Assembly: GCF_900095025.1 (NCBI RefSeq)
Contig: NZ_FMBK01000005.1
Span: 124,001 to 188,000 of the forward strand
DNA length: 64,000 nt
DNA from: Acinetobacter albensis
GTDB lineage: Bacteria > Pseudomonadota > Gammaproteobacteria > Pseudomonadales > Moraxellaceae
Direction: 5' to 3'
Positions 7,996 through 17,545 of the stretch are shown here, one piece after another. The translations under genes and the position numbers were made by a program. Under the pieces are notes generated by a model, which saw only the letters and a list, made by a program, of their open reading frames with translations, was not told where the DNA came from and ran no database searches. Positions within the stretch are counted from its first letter, which is position 1. The number at the start of each line of letters is the position of its first letter.

Positions 7996-10900
7996 ATGGC
8001 TGAAGTAGAACAACAACAAGACACGAAAACACCTCGGCCAAAAAAACGTCGGATTTTAAGGAGTGTTTTACTCACTTTACTGATCGTGTTGGTTTTGCTT
8101 GTTGCTTCTTTTGCCGTGATGTTTAGCACTGATAAGGGCAGTAAGTTTCTACTTGATCGGGTTTTAGAACGCCAGCAAATTATTCATTACGAATATGAAG
8201 GCGGAAATTTATTACAGGGCATTATTCTTAAAAATGTTTTAGTGACCTTAAAACCAGTTGATGTAAAAATTGATCGTGCGGATATCAAATTAGGTTGGCG
8301 TGCAATTCTTAAAAAAGAAATTCATCTTAATCGTGCTGATGTGCGTAATTTGCAAGTCATTTCTAAAAATCCGTCGAGCGATGAACCCTTTAAGTTCAGT
8401 GAAATCCGTCTACCTTTTGTGCTGCGTTTAGATAGTGCTGATATTGATCATTTGGTCATCAAAACATCAACCTCTAGCATACAATTTAAAGATGTATATT
8501 TAAGTGATGCACTCTGGTCGGGAACTGAACTGAAATTTGAAAACTCTCGCATGGATATGGGATATTTGGCAGTTAAAAATGCTACAGGTAATATGAAATT
8601 TGAAGGGAAGTACCCATTAAATGCTGTTGCAGATGTCAATCTTCCATCCTTAAACAAAAATTTAAATATTCATGATATCAAAGTGGTTGCCAAAGGGACT
8701 TTAGATACTATTCAAGCTGGCATTGCGACAAATACCCCGGATTTACTAACAGGTTGGGCGGTTGTGCATCCTGTGCGTAAAGACGTGCCTATGTTTGGGG
8801 AGTTACAGTTTAAACAATATCATTGGCCATTAATGTTAGAACAACAACTGTTCAGTAAAAATGGTAATGCAAAATTCAAAGGTGATATTCAACGTTTAGA
8901 TATTGATGTTATTACAGATTTAAGTGGAAAAAATATTCCCGAAGGTCAGTACAATGCTTCTATGTTTACCGATTTGGTGCAGCAATTAGACATCACCAAT
9001 CTAAATGGTCAACTCATGAATGGTGCGGTGAATCTTGCGGGTATCGTTGGCTGGAAAGATCACGTTACTTGGGATGTGAATGGTCGCTTGGATAAGATCA
9101 ATCCTAAAGACAAATTGATTCCACAAGCCATTCAAGATTTTTTACCCCCGAGTCTAGATGCTAAAATTGCCTCTAAGGGCGCTTTAGATAAAGGCATGCA
9201 TTTGACAGCTTTGATCGATTTCGATCGCTATGAAACATGGAATTTAAAGCTGGATCAAGCTGAACAGAAAAGCAATAAACCCAATCCGATGCAGTTAAAT
9301 GTTGCTTGGCAAAATATTAATCGCGCCGTACCTTATGTGGGCTGGTTAAATAGCCAGTCGGGTGATGTTAAATTGGCATTAGTCGAAGGTCAGCAAAATA
9401 TTCATGTTGCAACCTATGTGACTCGGCATGATCAAGGCGCTTTACCTGAGGGTTTGTATACAGCTCAACTCAATCTTAAAAATAATGATTTAAATGTACC
9501 GCAATTTAGTTATGTGGCTGGAAAAGGCAGTTTAAGTGGGAGTGCGAAAGTAGACTTGCCTTCAGATAAGCGTCAATTAAAATGGAATGCCATTCTAAAT
9601 GCGAAAAATTTTAATCCGCAAAGTGTAGCTGTAGCAGCACCAGTAAACTTGTTAAATGGACAAATCAAAGCAAATGGTTTTGCTAAGCCTAATCAGCAAT
9701 TGATTAATTTTAATGCCATTAATCTAACGGGTCGGTTGGCACAACAAAATAACAATGAAACAGTTCGCTTAACTGGTCGTAGTACAGCAGCCATTCTATT
9801 CCATGATGCAAAGGCTGGTGGTGGTTTTAAAAGTTTTGCAGTAAATTATGATGGTGCATTAAATGCCAGTCAAATTGCAGCCAGTGAAGGTTTACTTAAA
9901 ATTAAAGTTTCTGGTACACCCGAGCTGATTAAAATAGCCGAATTACAGCATTCAGGTATTGCTGGAAAAATATTTGCAAGTGGTCTAGTCAACCTGAAAA
10001 AGGGTATTGGTTGGAATGTAAATGCATCTCTAGTTCGGTTTAAACCGCATTATTTCATTTCCTCTGTTCGAGGTGAACTATCAGGTAATGTCAAAACACA
10101 AGGTGTTTGGTCAGATGCACTCAAAAGAATTAATATTGAAAAACTAAATTTGGCTGGCGTGATAAACAATAAACCTGTTCGTGGTACAGGAAATTTAGCA
10201 GTGGTCTTAAATTCAAATCAAAAAGGTTTTTTACCGCAACAATTTGAAGCCAATAACTTATATTTGGCCTATGCTAAAAACCAAATTCAAGCCACAGGAA
10301 ATGCACAAAATTTAAGATTGAAAATCAATGCACCTGCACTTTATGAGGTTTATAGCGGACTTCGTGGTCGAGCTTATGGTTACTTAAATGTTCAGTCACA
10401 ACCACGCTTACAAGCAACTGCAAATTTAGCAGTAGATGACTTCGGTTTTAATAATCTATTAAGCATTAAAAAATTACGTATTCAAGGTGAATTACCAACA
10501 TCTGCGCGAACACCAACTTTATTAACTGCAAAAATGGACAGTTTGAAAAGTGGCTCACGTGAAATTCAGCAAGGTGAAATTTCTTTAGCGGGTACTCGTG
10601 AAGCACATATTTTAAAAGTTCAGGCACAAAATAAACTGTCAAAATTTTATGTACAGCTGGCAGGTGGTTTTAATGCACAAAATAATTGGCTCGGTCAAAT
10701 TCAAAAGGGTGATTTTGACTCTTTACGTGCACGTTTGGTGCAACGTCAAAATGCATCCGTTATTTATAATTCAGCCAAAACGGAAGTCTTTGTAGGCGCA
10801 CACTGCTGGACCAGTCAACAAAGTGAATTGTGTTTCGATCAACCGATTCGTGTAAGTAAAATCAAAGGTAATGTATCTTTTGTCACTAAAAATGTTGATT

Positions 10901-12510
10901 TAAATGATTTTGCTGCTTTCATGCCAGAAGATTTGGCAATTACTGGCAAAGTCAATGGGTATGCCAAAGCCGTGTGGGCACAAGGAACTAAACCTAAAAT
11001 TGATGCCAGATTGGTGACTCGAAATGGTGTCATTGGTTTAGCAGCAGAAGACCCTCAAGATGTAGGCTCTACGTTAAGCTACAATGAAATTGGCTTAATT
11101 GCCAAAAGTGTTTCAGAAGGTTTACAAGTACGACTTGATGTTAAAACACCTGATATTGGTACAGGTTATGCCAATGTTATTATTGATCCATATAAAGACA
11201 GTAAACCCATGCGTGGTGAAATTGCTTTTAATGAAGTGCAATTAAAAGTTTTCAAACCTTTTATTCAAGATGTGCGTGCATTGAGTGGAACCTTATCTTT
11301 GGCAGGAAAAATAGCAGGAACTTTAACGCAACCTTTATTTAATGGTGAAATGCGTCTTAAAGATGGTGCCATTAGTATGATTTCATTACCCGTAAATTTG
11401 AATAACATTCAAGTTTATTCCTCTATTCGCCAAGATCGTGCCAGTATCAATGGTGCATTTAATAGTGGACAAGGTGTGGGATTAATAACAGGCAATATTG
11501 ATTGGAAAAATGATCCACGTATTCAGTTGCATTTAAAAGGTGAAAATTTACTTGTACGCCAAGCGCCACTCATCACTGCGGTTATTACACCAGATTTAAC
11601 ACTTGATGTTTTGCCGATGCAGAAAAAATTAACGTTAAACGGTAAAGTTGAAGTACCACGTGCTTTAATTTCCATGCCAGAAGCTTCGGCACCCGTGGTT
11701 AATTTATCTTCTGATGTGCGTATAGTGCATGAGGGTGATGATCAATTGGCAATATTGAAAGCGGCAAGACCTTGGGATATTCGTGCAGATATTATGGTAA
11801 ATTTAGGTAATCAAGTCATCTTCCAAGGTTTTGATAGTCGTATTCCTTTACTTGGACGCTTATATCTTTCACAACGCGGGCTTGAAACTGCAATGCGTGC
11901 TAATGGGGCGATTGGTGTTAGTCAACGAGTGAAAATTGAAGCCTACGGACAAAGTTTAGATCTAAACCGTGCTATTGCACGCTTTAATGGTCCATTATCG
12001 AATCCAACACTCGATGTTGATGCTAATAAAAATGTGCAAGGAAGTCTGGTTGGTGTTCGTGTCACAGGAACTGCAACTAGTCCAAATATTCAAATTTATA
12101 ATGAAGCTGGGTTATCAGAACAAGAAGCCCTAAATGCTTTGGTTACAGGGCGAATTAACGAGGGAAGTAGTGGAATCAGTCAGGCAGAAGGTTTCAAATC
12201 AGATGTCAATAATACCATTGCTGCCGCGGGAATCAGCATGGGCTTAGGTGGGACACGTGCTCTAACCAATCAAATTGGACGTACTTTTGGTTTAAGTGGC
12301 TTGGCCTTAGATGCACAAGGTACAGGAGATGATACACAAGTCAGTGTAACGGGTTATCTTACTCCAGATTTATTTATCCGTTATGGGGTGGGTGTATTTA
12401 CACCAGTCAATAAATTAACTTTACGTTATCAAATGAATAAACGCTTGTATTTAGAAGCCAGTCAGTCTTTAGAAAGAGCGATTGACGTGTTTTATAATTG
12501 GAGATTCTGA
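7996..12510 (+). CDS. tamB: TamB-family translocation/assembly module protein
   Basis: A very large (1504-residue) periplasm-spanning protein of the AsmA/TamB group. One N-terminal transmembrane anchor is visible (SVLLTLLIVLVLLVASFAVM, about 26-45), followed by a long stretch of repeating beta-strand sequence. The C-terminal DUF490 region (about the last 350 residues) ends in a terminal aromatic, YNWRF. TamB forms a hydrophobic groove between the membranes and works with TamA, encoded immediately upstream. An AGAGAG ribosome site precedes the ATG. Length and order are typical for the pair. Confidence 0.93.
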   Translation: MAEVEQQQDTKTPRPKKRRILRSVLLTLLIVLVLLVASFAVMFSTDKGSKFLLDRVLERQQIIHYEYEGGNLLQGIILKNVLVTLKPVDVKIDRADIKLGWRAILKKEIHLNRADVRNLQVISKNPSSDEPFKFSEIRLPFVLRLDSADIDHLVIKTSTSSIQFKDVYLSDALWSGTELKFENSRMDMGYLAVKNATGNMKFEGKYPLNAVADVNLPSLNKNLNIHDIKVVAKGTLDTIQAGIATNTPDLLTGWAVVHPVRKDVPMFGELQFKQYHWPLMLEQQLFSKNGNAKFKGDIQRLDIDVITDLSGKNIPEGQYNASMFTDLVQQLDITNLNGQLMNGAVNLAGIVGWKDHVTWDVNGRLDKINPKDKLIPQAIQDFLPPSLDAKIASKGALDKGMHLTALIDFDRYETWNLKLDQAEQKSNKPNPMQLNVAWQNINRAVPYVGWLNSQSGDVKLALVEGQQNIHVATYVTRHDQGALPEGLYTAQLNLKNNDLNVPQFSYVAGKGSLSGSAKVDLPSDKRQLKWNAILNAKNFNPQSVAVAAPVNLLNGQIKANGFAKPNQQLINFNAINLTGRLAQQNNNETVRLTGRSTAAILFHDAKAGGGFKSFAVNYDGALNASQIAASEGLLKIKVSGTPELIKIAELQHSGIAGKIFASGLVNLKKGIGWNVNASLVRFKPHYFISSVRGELSGNVKTQGVWSDALKRINIEKLNLAGVINNKPVRGTGNLAVVLNSNQKGFLPQQFEANNLYLAYAKNQIQATGNAQNLRLKINAPALYEVYSGLRGRAYGYLNVQSQPRLQATANLAVDDFGFNNLLSIKKLRIQGELPTSARTPTLLTAKMDSLKSGSREIQQGEISLAGTREAHILKVQAQNKLSKFYVQLAGGFNAQNNWLGQIQKGDFDSLRARLVQRQNASVIYNSAKTEVFVGAHCWTSQQSELCFDQPIRVSKIKGNVSFVTKNVDLNDFAAFMPEDLAITGKVNGYAKAVWAQGTKPKIDARLVTRNGVIGLAAEDPQDVGSTLSYNEIGLIAKSVSEGLQVRLDVKTPDIGTGYANVIIDPYKDSKPMRGEIAFNEVQLKVFKPFIQDVRALSGTLSLAGKIAGTLTQPLFNGEMRLKDGAISMISLPVNLNNIQVYSSIRQDRASINGAFNSGQGVGLITGNIDWKNDPRIQLHLKGENLLVRQAPLITAVITPDLTLDVLPMQKKLTLNGKVEVPRALISMPEASAPVVNLSSDVRIVHEGDDQLAILKAARPWDIRADIMVNLGNQVIFQGFDSRIPLLGRLYLSQRGLETAMRANGAIGVSQRVKIEAYGQSLDLNRAIARFNGPLSNPTLDVDANKNVQGSLVGVRVTGTATSPNIQIYNEAGLSEQEALNALVTGRINEGSSGISQAEGFKSDVNNTIAAAGISMGLGGTRALTNQIGRTFGLSGLALDAQGTGDDTQVSVTGYLTPDLFIRYGVGVFTPVNKLTLRYQMNKRLYLEASQSLERAIDVFYNWRF

Positions 12511-12940
12511 TAATTTAAAAAGATAGGATTTAGTAAATTATTATTATGTATATTACTTTATTGGATTTTATCTACACTTTAAATTGGTGTGTAGACTGTT
12601 GAGTAGTTTCAGGTTTAATCGGGAAATTTCGAATATACAGATTAAGTTTGAAATGAAACTCAATTAAGTCTCATTTTGGTGTTACTAGATTGTTAAAAAG
12701 GGCAGTCTCTAATAGACCGTGAACCATTTAATTATGGAGACGTTATAAGTACTTTAATAATCTTATAGATCCTAAAGCTTATTTTACTTAAATCTTTGTA
12801 TTCTAATGACTATTAGCAGACTACACAGCTCATTCTTTTTTAAGAAAATGGCTATCAATCTTGGTGCATGGTAGAGGAATTGAAAAACTTCTTTGGATGA
12901 GGAAGAATTTCAGGTAATTACTCTTATTCATTCGTGAACA
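12511..12940. other. 430-bp intergenic gap, no recognisable gene
   Basis: AT-rich sequence with stops in all frames. A weak hairpin (TCTACAC at 12571-12577 with GTGTAGA at 12589-12595) follows tamB, but lacks a T-run. Nothing else is recognisable. Confidence 0.5.
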
Positions 12941-13522
12941 TTACTTTATTGTTCCTGCTTTTCGCATTTCCTGATAAAGCTGATCAAGATAATGTTGCTG
13001 TTGCAAATTATTTTTAAAATAGCGTTGATAATTGACACTGCAACTGTCTATATCAGCAATATTATTGAGATTAAAGGTCCAATCATCGGTATTTCTAACA
13101 CTGATGCCTAAGTTGTCATCACATTTTTGCCAAAGTTGAGAAAACCTCGTCTGCTGATTGCTCGGAATTTGTTCGAAACGTGCATATACAGAAAAACCTT
13201 TCATTTCTGAGTTAAAATATTTGTTAATAGTGCCAATCGGTACACCAGCCCAATTCATTGATTGATCTTTTGGGAAGTAAATAGCAACCAGTTTTTTCTC
13301 ATTAAGTAACGAATTTTGCTGTCCTGATTTAAAATATTGTTCTTCATATTCTAGTTTTGTACCTACAGGTATAGGAATCTTTTTTACAATTATCGGTTGT
13401 GTAGTGACGTAATAGGGATAATCAGGTCGACTATTGCCACCTGTTGGATTCATATTGCCTACACATGCTCCCAAGTTTAAGAGTGTGACGATACAAAATA
13501 TCATTTTTAGTTTATTATTCAT
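12941..13522 (-). CDS. putative lipoprotein of unknown function
   Basis: A 193-residue protein with a lipoprotein signal MNNKLKMIFCIVTLLNLGAC (lipobox L-G-A-C, Cys 20). The mature part has no family I can name. It has a PIPVGTKLEYEEQYF segment and several aromatics, and cysteines near 134 and 161. It stands alone between two gaps and is convergent with tamB. It is probably a real gene, given the clean signal peptide. Confidence 0.7.
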   Translation of the reverse strand: MNNKLKMIFCIVTLLNLGACVGNMNPTGGNSRPDYPYYVTTQPIIVKKIPIPVGTKLEYEEQYFKSGQQNSLLNEKKLVAIYFPKDQSMNWAGVPIGTINKYFNSEMKGFSVYARFEQIPSNQQTRFSQLWQKCDDNLGISVRNTDDWTFNLNNIADIDSCSVNYQRYFKNNLQQQHYLDQLYQEMRKAGTIK

Positions 13523-13831
13523 TATTGACCCTACGAATTAAGTTTATTTTCAGATATTTAATGTGTTTAAAACTAATATAGTACACCTTATTAGAAACTG
13601 TCTAAATTTTTATCAGCATTGAGTTATAGAAGATATGCTTGCATACCAGATATCCAACACTAGCCAAACACGCTGCTGATTCGAAGCGCTTGAGTATAGA
13701 TAGCGTAAAATATGACTAATTGCTGGTGTTTTTTACTTATATATGAATACTTTTAACTAATTAATTTTTTATTAACATAGAAATATGGATTACGCTAGGT
13801 AACCCATTTAGCCTGAGCAATATGATTTAAG
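13523..13831. other. 309-bp intergenic gap
   Basis: AT-rich, with no supported gene. A short region around 13630-13700 has a higher-GC patch with an open minus-strand stretch that could be debris of an old insertion, but I cannot assign it. Confidence 0.4.
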
Positions 13832-15052
13832 TCATTTTTTACTACAGAGATTTGTGACCTTTTCCTTCTCAACTGAATTTATAAAGTCTCCAATTAAGAA
13901 TTCGCTTTGTTTCAAAGAGTCACGATGATCGCCATCCTTGATAGAATGAAATTTAATAGGTTTTTGTGCAGTACAAATTTGTTGATAGTATGCATACGTG
14001 CCTCGTGAATCTACTAAATGGTCTTTTTCACCCTGAACAAGCATCACTGGAACAGTGGGAATCATATTTTCAATAGATTGTTTTTTTAAATAGTGAATCA
14101 AAGGGTTTAGATTTGCATTTGGTTTGAAAACAGACTTGGGAGATTCTTTTAAGTTAGATTGCAATTCAGACAAACAACGACTACGTGCAGTATTAAGAAT
14201 TTTCTCCATGTCTGGACTAATTAAATTTGCAGGCGCAAGGTTTGGGTCTGCTGCTTCAGCACCTAAAAGCACGATCGGGAAGAATGCAGCAACACTTTTG
14301 TCAGGTTCAGGATTATTGACCACGTATTCGGCAATTCCTTGATATTGATAGCCACCAGGTGCGAGTGCTATTGCACCACGTAAATTAAGCTCGGGTGCAT
14401 CTTTTTGTCCATACGCTGCGACAGCAAGAGAGGCAGCGCCTCCTTGACTATGCCCCATGACAAACCAGTTCTTACTTAACTGATTTGGCTTTAAAAGGTG
14501 AATCGCCCTGACAGCATCAACGACAGTATGTAATTGACTCCGAGCATTCATATATGGATGTTCGCCGGGTGTACCTAGACCTTGATAGTCTGGTGCTACT
14601 ACTACATATCCACGAGCAAGCCAAGCATTTAATGCTTTTGCTACGACTTGTTGATAAGCGTGGACAGGTCCATCTACATAATCACCCGAGGGAGCACAAG
14701 TATCCGCAACACCAGTTGTGCCGTGCGCCCAAGCTAAAATTGGCCAACCACCTTTTGGTGCTTTCCCTTTAGGTAATAGGATAAATCCAGAAGCTACAAT
14801 CGGTTCTGATTGTATTCCACGACTCCGATAGGTCATTAAAAATCGTTGTGATGCATTTGAAAATAAATCTGTTGGTTGTGGTTGTAGGGATAATAAAGTT
14901 CCTGGATTTGTAAGTAATACAGTTGGTATTTGAGCTGTGCTGGGAGAAGAAATTGATGGAGATGCAATTACGGATGCAGAACTTATGCTTAAACAGCCTA
15001 ATAATATTTTAAGAACATGATTTTTTATTTTATTCAAGTGAATGTACTCCAT
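13832..15052 (-). CDS. secreted alpha/beta-hydrolase, secretory-lipase (LIP) type
   Basis: A 406-residue serine hydrolase with an N-terminal signal peptide (hydrophobic ILLGCLSISSASVIA, then SPS). The oxyanion region is LAWAHGTTGVADTCAPS, the nucleophile elbow GHSQGGAA, the acid KDHLVDSRG and the histidine DGDHRDS, giving a complete Ser-Asp-His triad. The pattern matches secretory lipases/esterases acting on triacylglycerols or esters outside the cytoplasm. Exact substrate is unknown. It is monocistronic. Confidence 0.82.
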   Translation of the reverse strand: MEYIHLNKIKNHVLKILLGCLSISSASVIASPSISSPSTAQIPTVLLTNPGTLLSLQPQPTDLFSNASQRFLMTYRSRGIQSEPIVASGFILLPKGKAPKGGWPILAWAHGTTGVADTCAPSGDYVDGPVHAYQQVVAKALNAWLARGYVVVAPDYQGLGTPGEHPYMNARSQLHTVVDAVRAIHLLKPNQLSKNWFVMGHSQGGAASLAVAAYGQKDAPELNLRGAIALAPGGYQYQGIAEYVVNNPEPDKSVAAFFPIVLLGAEAADPNLAPANLISPDMEKILNTARSRCLSELQSNLKESPKSVFKPNANLNPLIHYLKKQSIENMIPTVPVMLVQGEKDHLVDSRGTYAYYQQICTAQKPIKFHSIKDGDHRDSLKQSEFLIGDFINSVEKEKVTNLCSKK

Positions 15053-15480
15053 TCTTTATCAATCTTATTCTAAATATATCAGCATTTTTACTTATATCTG
15101 ATCATAATTTATTTTAAAATTTTTTAATATTTCTATTGGTTTAAAGTGGCTTCCAATTCTTAGATTTATTCTAGGTTATGCTGTTTAATCATCTAATGAA
15201 TACAGGAAATTATTCTTATTTAATAATGATGTCATGTTTATATAAAGAATATTTGATGTATATCTAAAATATTGAAAATGATCCAAAATTTTTGGTCAAT
15301 AATCCCATTTATAATTAAATTTAAAAAATTATTTTTTATATTATAAGAAACTATACCAATTCAGAGGAATTGTATTGTCCAATATTATTTTGTCTAAACA
15401 AATTGTAGGTAATTCTAAAAAACAGGAAGTAAAAGAAGGTCAGGGTAAAATTTTAATTATTATGGATAAAATAAATACAA
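15053..15480. other. intergenic gap
   Basis: Very AT-rich. It holds the lipase promoter side and nothing I can name. A TTG-initiated 44-codon frame from 15375 runs into the csp terminator and is treated as chance. Confidence 0.45.
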
Positions 15481-15507
15481 AAAAGCGAGAGTCAACTCTC
15501 GCTTTTT
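15481..15507. terminator. intrinsic terminator downstream of the cold-shock gene
   Basis: An 11-bp perfect stem AAAAGCGAGAG / CTCTCGCTTTT with a TCAA tetraloop, about 40 bp past the csp stop on the minus strand and followed by A/T runs on both sides. Confidence 0.85.
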
Positions 15508-15546
15508 AAATCTTCAATTATCTTAACAAGTAAGAATAATTTTAAA

Positions 15547-15756
15547 TTATAGTGCTACGATGTTTACAGCATTCGGGCCTTTTTGACCTTGAGTAATGCT
15601 GAATTCAACTTGTTGGCCTTCAGCCAAAGTTTTGAAACCAGAGTTAGCGATTTCGCTGAAATGAGCAAAAACGTCAGGACCGTTCTCTTGTTGAATAAAA
15701 CCGAAACCTTTAGTTTCGTTAAACCACTTAACAGTACCTTTAACAGTATTAGACAT
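15547..15756 (-). CDS. cold-shock domain protein (CspA family)
   Basis: A 69-residue single-stranded nucleic-acid-binding protein. It has [16 protein letters not shown] (RNP1 as KGFGFI) and DVFAHFSEI (RNP2 as VFAHF), the canonical OB-fold binding strands. Its length is exactly that of CspA-family proteins, which melt mRNA structure during cold or growth-phase shifts. The divergent gap upstream exceeds 500 bp, allowing the long regulatory 5' leader known for csp mRNAs. Confidence 0.94.
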   Translation of the reverse strand: MSNTVKGTVKWFNETKGFGFIQQENGPDVFAHFSEIANSGFKTLAEGQQVEFSITQGQKGPNAVNIVAL

Positions 15757-16273
15757 AATACAATCCTATAAACCTTAATATTTTTTGGCTTAATTAAAAG
15801 CCTGATGACAACTTGAAAATAAGAATGTAACTTTAAATCTGAAAAAACGAAGGATTATGACTAAAACTGCGAAATACAAAAAGATTTACCAGAACACACT
15901 ATTTTTCTAGTTGAGATCTATAATACAGCTGTATTTAATAAGATGCAACTAATTATCACACTAATTGTGCTTTTATCTGAATATCAGTTTTAATTTGTAT
16001 ATAAATCAATTAATTATTTAAATTTTTTTTAAAATAATTATTGTAGTTAACAAAGCGAAAATTAAAGTAGGTATGCTAGATTTTTTAGCGGACGATATTA
16101 TTTATTTAGCTAATATATTGAAATTTATATTAATATATAAATATTGCTGCAATTTGATACGGATTGAACACCTATGAGTACAGCGATGTGCTAGCTAAAA
16201 GTTTTATTTTTATCCTAAATTAAAGTAAAGGTTGCTTTATTACGTACTAAAGCGTATAAAGCACACTCGTTGA
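15757..16273. other. csp leader and tRNA promoter region
   Basis: 517 bp without a gene. The minus-strand side next to csp likely contains its promoter and leader. The right end contains the promoter of the plus-strand tRNA. No ORF of note. Confidence 0.45.
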
Positions 16274-16350
<77 letters not shown>

Positions 16351-16372
16351 ACGAAAAAGATTCAAAGTTTAT

Positions 16373-16403
16373 AGCCTAATCTACCCAGATTAGGCTTTTT
16401 TTA
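16373..16403 (+). terminator. tRNA-fMet terminator
   Basis: A 10-bp perfect stem AGCCTAATCT / AGATTAGGCT with loop ACCC, followed by a run of seven T, 22 bp after the CCA end. Confidence 0.9.
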
Positions 16404-16503
16404 TGTTCATTATTTATTTTTCAAAAATATTTCTTGTAAGGGTAAAATGAAGTTTCGCATTTCTCTTCAGTTTGATTATGATAAGGAAAATAGGAGATTA
16501 TTC

Positions 16504-16863
16504 ATGAATAAATTACTGGTTGTAGCGTTATCACTGAGTGTAATCGGCTGTGCAGAAAAAAAACCATTGACCGTTGAAGAGCAGTGGAAAGGCTATTGTA
16601 CAAGTGTCGGCAATGCAGCAAGCACAATCATGTTTGATCGCCAAAATGCAATTGATAAAAAAGCAGCTTTAGAACATGCCAATAAAGTTGAAGATAACAC
16701 TACAAAAACATTTATTTTAGATACGATTGAGCAAGTTTATGCTTTTCCGTTAGAGCAGATTAAGGCAGATCCAGAGGGCACACGTAAGCAATTTAAGCAA
16801 AAAATGACAGATAAGTGTTTGGCAACGCCACATGACACCTTACCAAACTACAAGCCGTTTTAA
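16504..16863 (+). CDS. small putative lipoprotein
   Basis: 119 residues from ATG 16504, chosen over the longer frame from 16447 because AGGAGA sits directly upstream and the protein then begins with a clean lipoprotein signal, MNKLLVVALSLSVIGC (lipobox V-I-G-C, Cys 16). The mature protein is a short alpha-helical polypeptide with two further cysteines (GYCTSVGN and DKCLATP). The family is not recognised; the function is unknown. Confidence 0.72.
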   Translation: MNKLLVVALSLSVIGCAEKKPLTVEEQWKGYCTSVGNAASTIMFDRQNAIDKKAALEHANKVEDNTTKTFILDTIEQVYAFPLEQIKADPEGTRKQFKQKMTDKCLATPHDTLPNYKPF

Positions 16864-17545
16864 TAACCGGGTTGTCAACACAAAAAGCATAAACAAAATA
16901 GCCTAAGCGAAAAATTAATGTTAAATTTTTAACAGTTATCTTTAATAACTATTTAAAATTAATACATAGCGTAAGGTGAAATTTGAGTTTTAAAAATTAA
17001 ACCTAACGCATCAGTTTAATGTCATGACTAGAATATTATTGTTAAAGCAGCTTATTCACTGGGTTATCATATAACTATCAAATTCTATATAAAGCTTAAA
17101 AAATCAGAATTGAATAGGGAGATATCAAAATATAAGTTTGTTCAAGTTCTAATTTTTATTTGCTAGTAGAGAACATGCTATGCTGAATAAAGATGTTTTA
17201 GAGGTTTATCGCTAAAAACTGAAGGTTATAATCCAATATCTAGCAGTACTAAATATTGGATTGGAATCCACTAAGGTGGTATTTTGAAAAGCAATTCAAT
17301 CAGGCATTATGTTTATCATTATTTATGATGAAAAGTTATTTAACTTTAATCGCTTAAAAATCAGCCGTGAAATCAGCTTACTCATTATCATCATTTATTT
17401 AGTAAATAATGGGCATCATGAATAAACACCCATATAGCATTAACTTTTGCCTTGATTTTTAGTAAAATTTGACAGTCCATATTGCTCTTGAGGCTTTGAA
17501 CAAGCTGGAATTCATGAGTAATTTTTTAAAAAGAGGAATAACACT
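16864..17545. promoter_or_regulatory. acnB upstream region with hairpins
   Basis: 682 bp with no ORF. Close to acnB it contains a hairpin (CCAATAT near 17233 with ATATTGG near 17253) and immediately after it a CCAC-TAAG-GTGG hairpin near 17268-17279. These could be leader or small-RNA structures; nothing proves it. The 15-mer AAAATAGCCTAAGCG occurs at 16895-16909. Confidence 0.4.

Noticed and set aside
13620-13720. Possible transposase tail on the minus strand
   Set aside because: A short open stretch recalls IS5-type ends, but no fixed motif could be matched.
15375-15509. TTG-initiated 44-codon frame before the csp terminator
   Set aside because: AGAGGA precedes it, but it reads through the terminator stem and shows no protein-like pattern.
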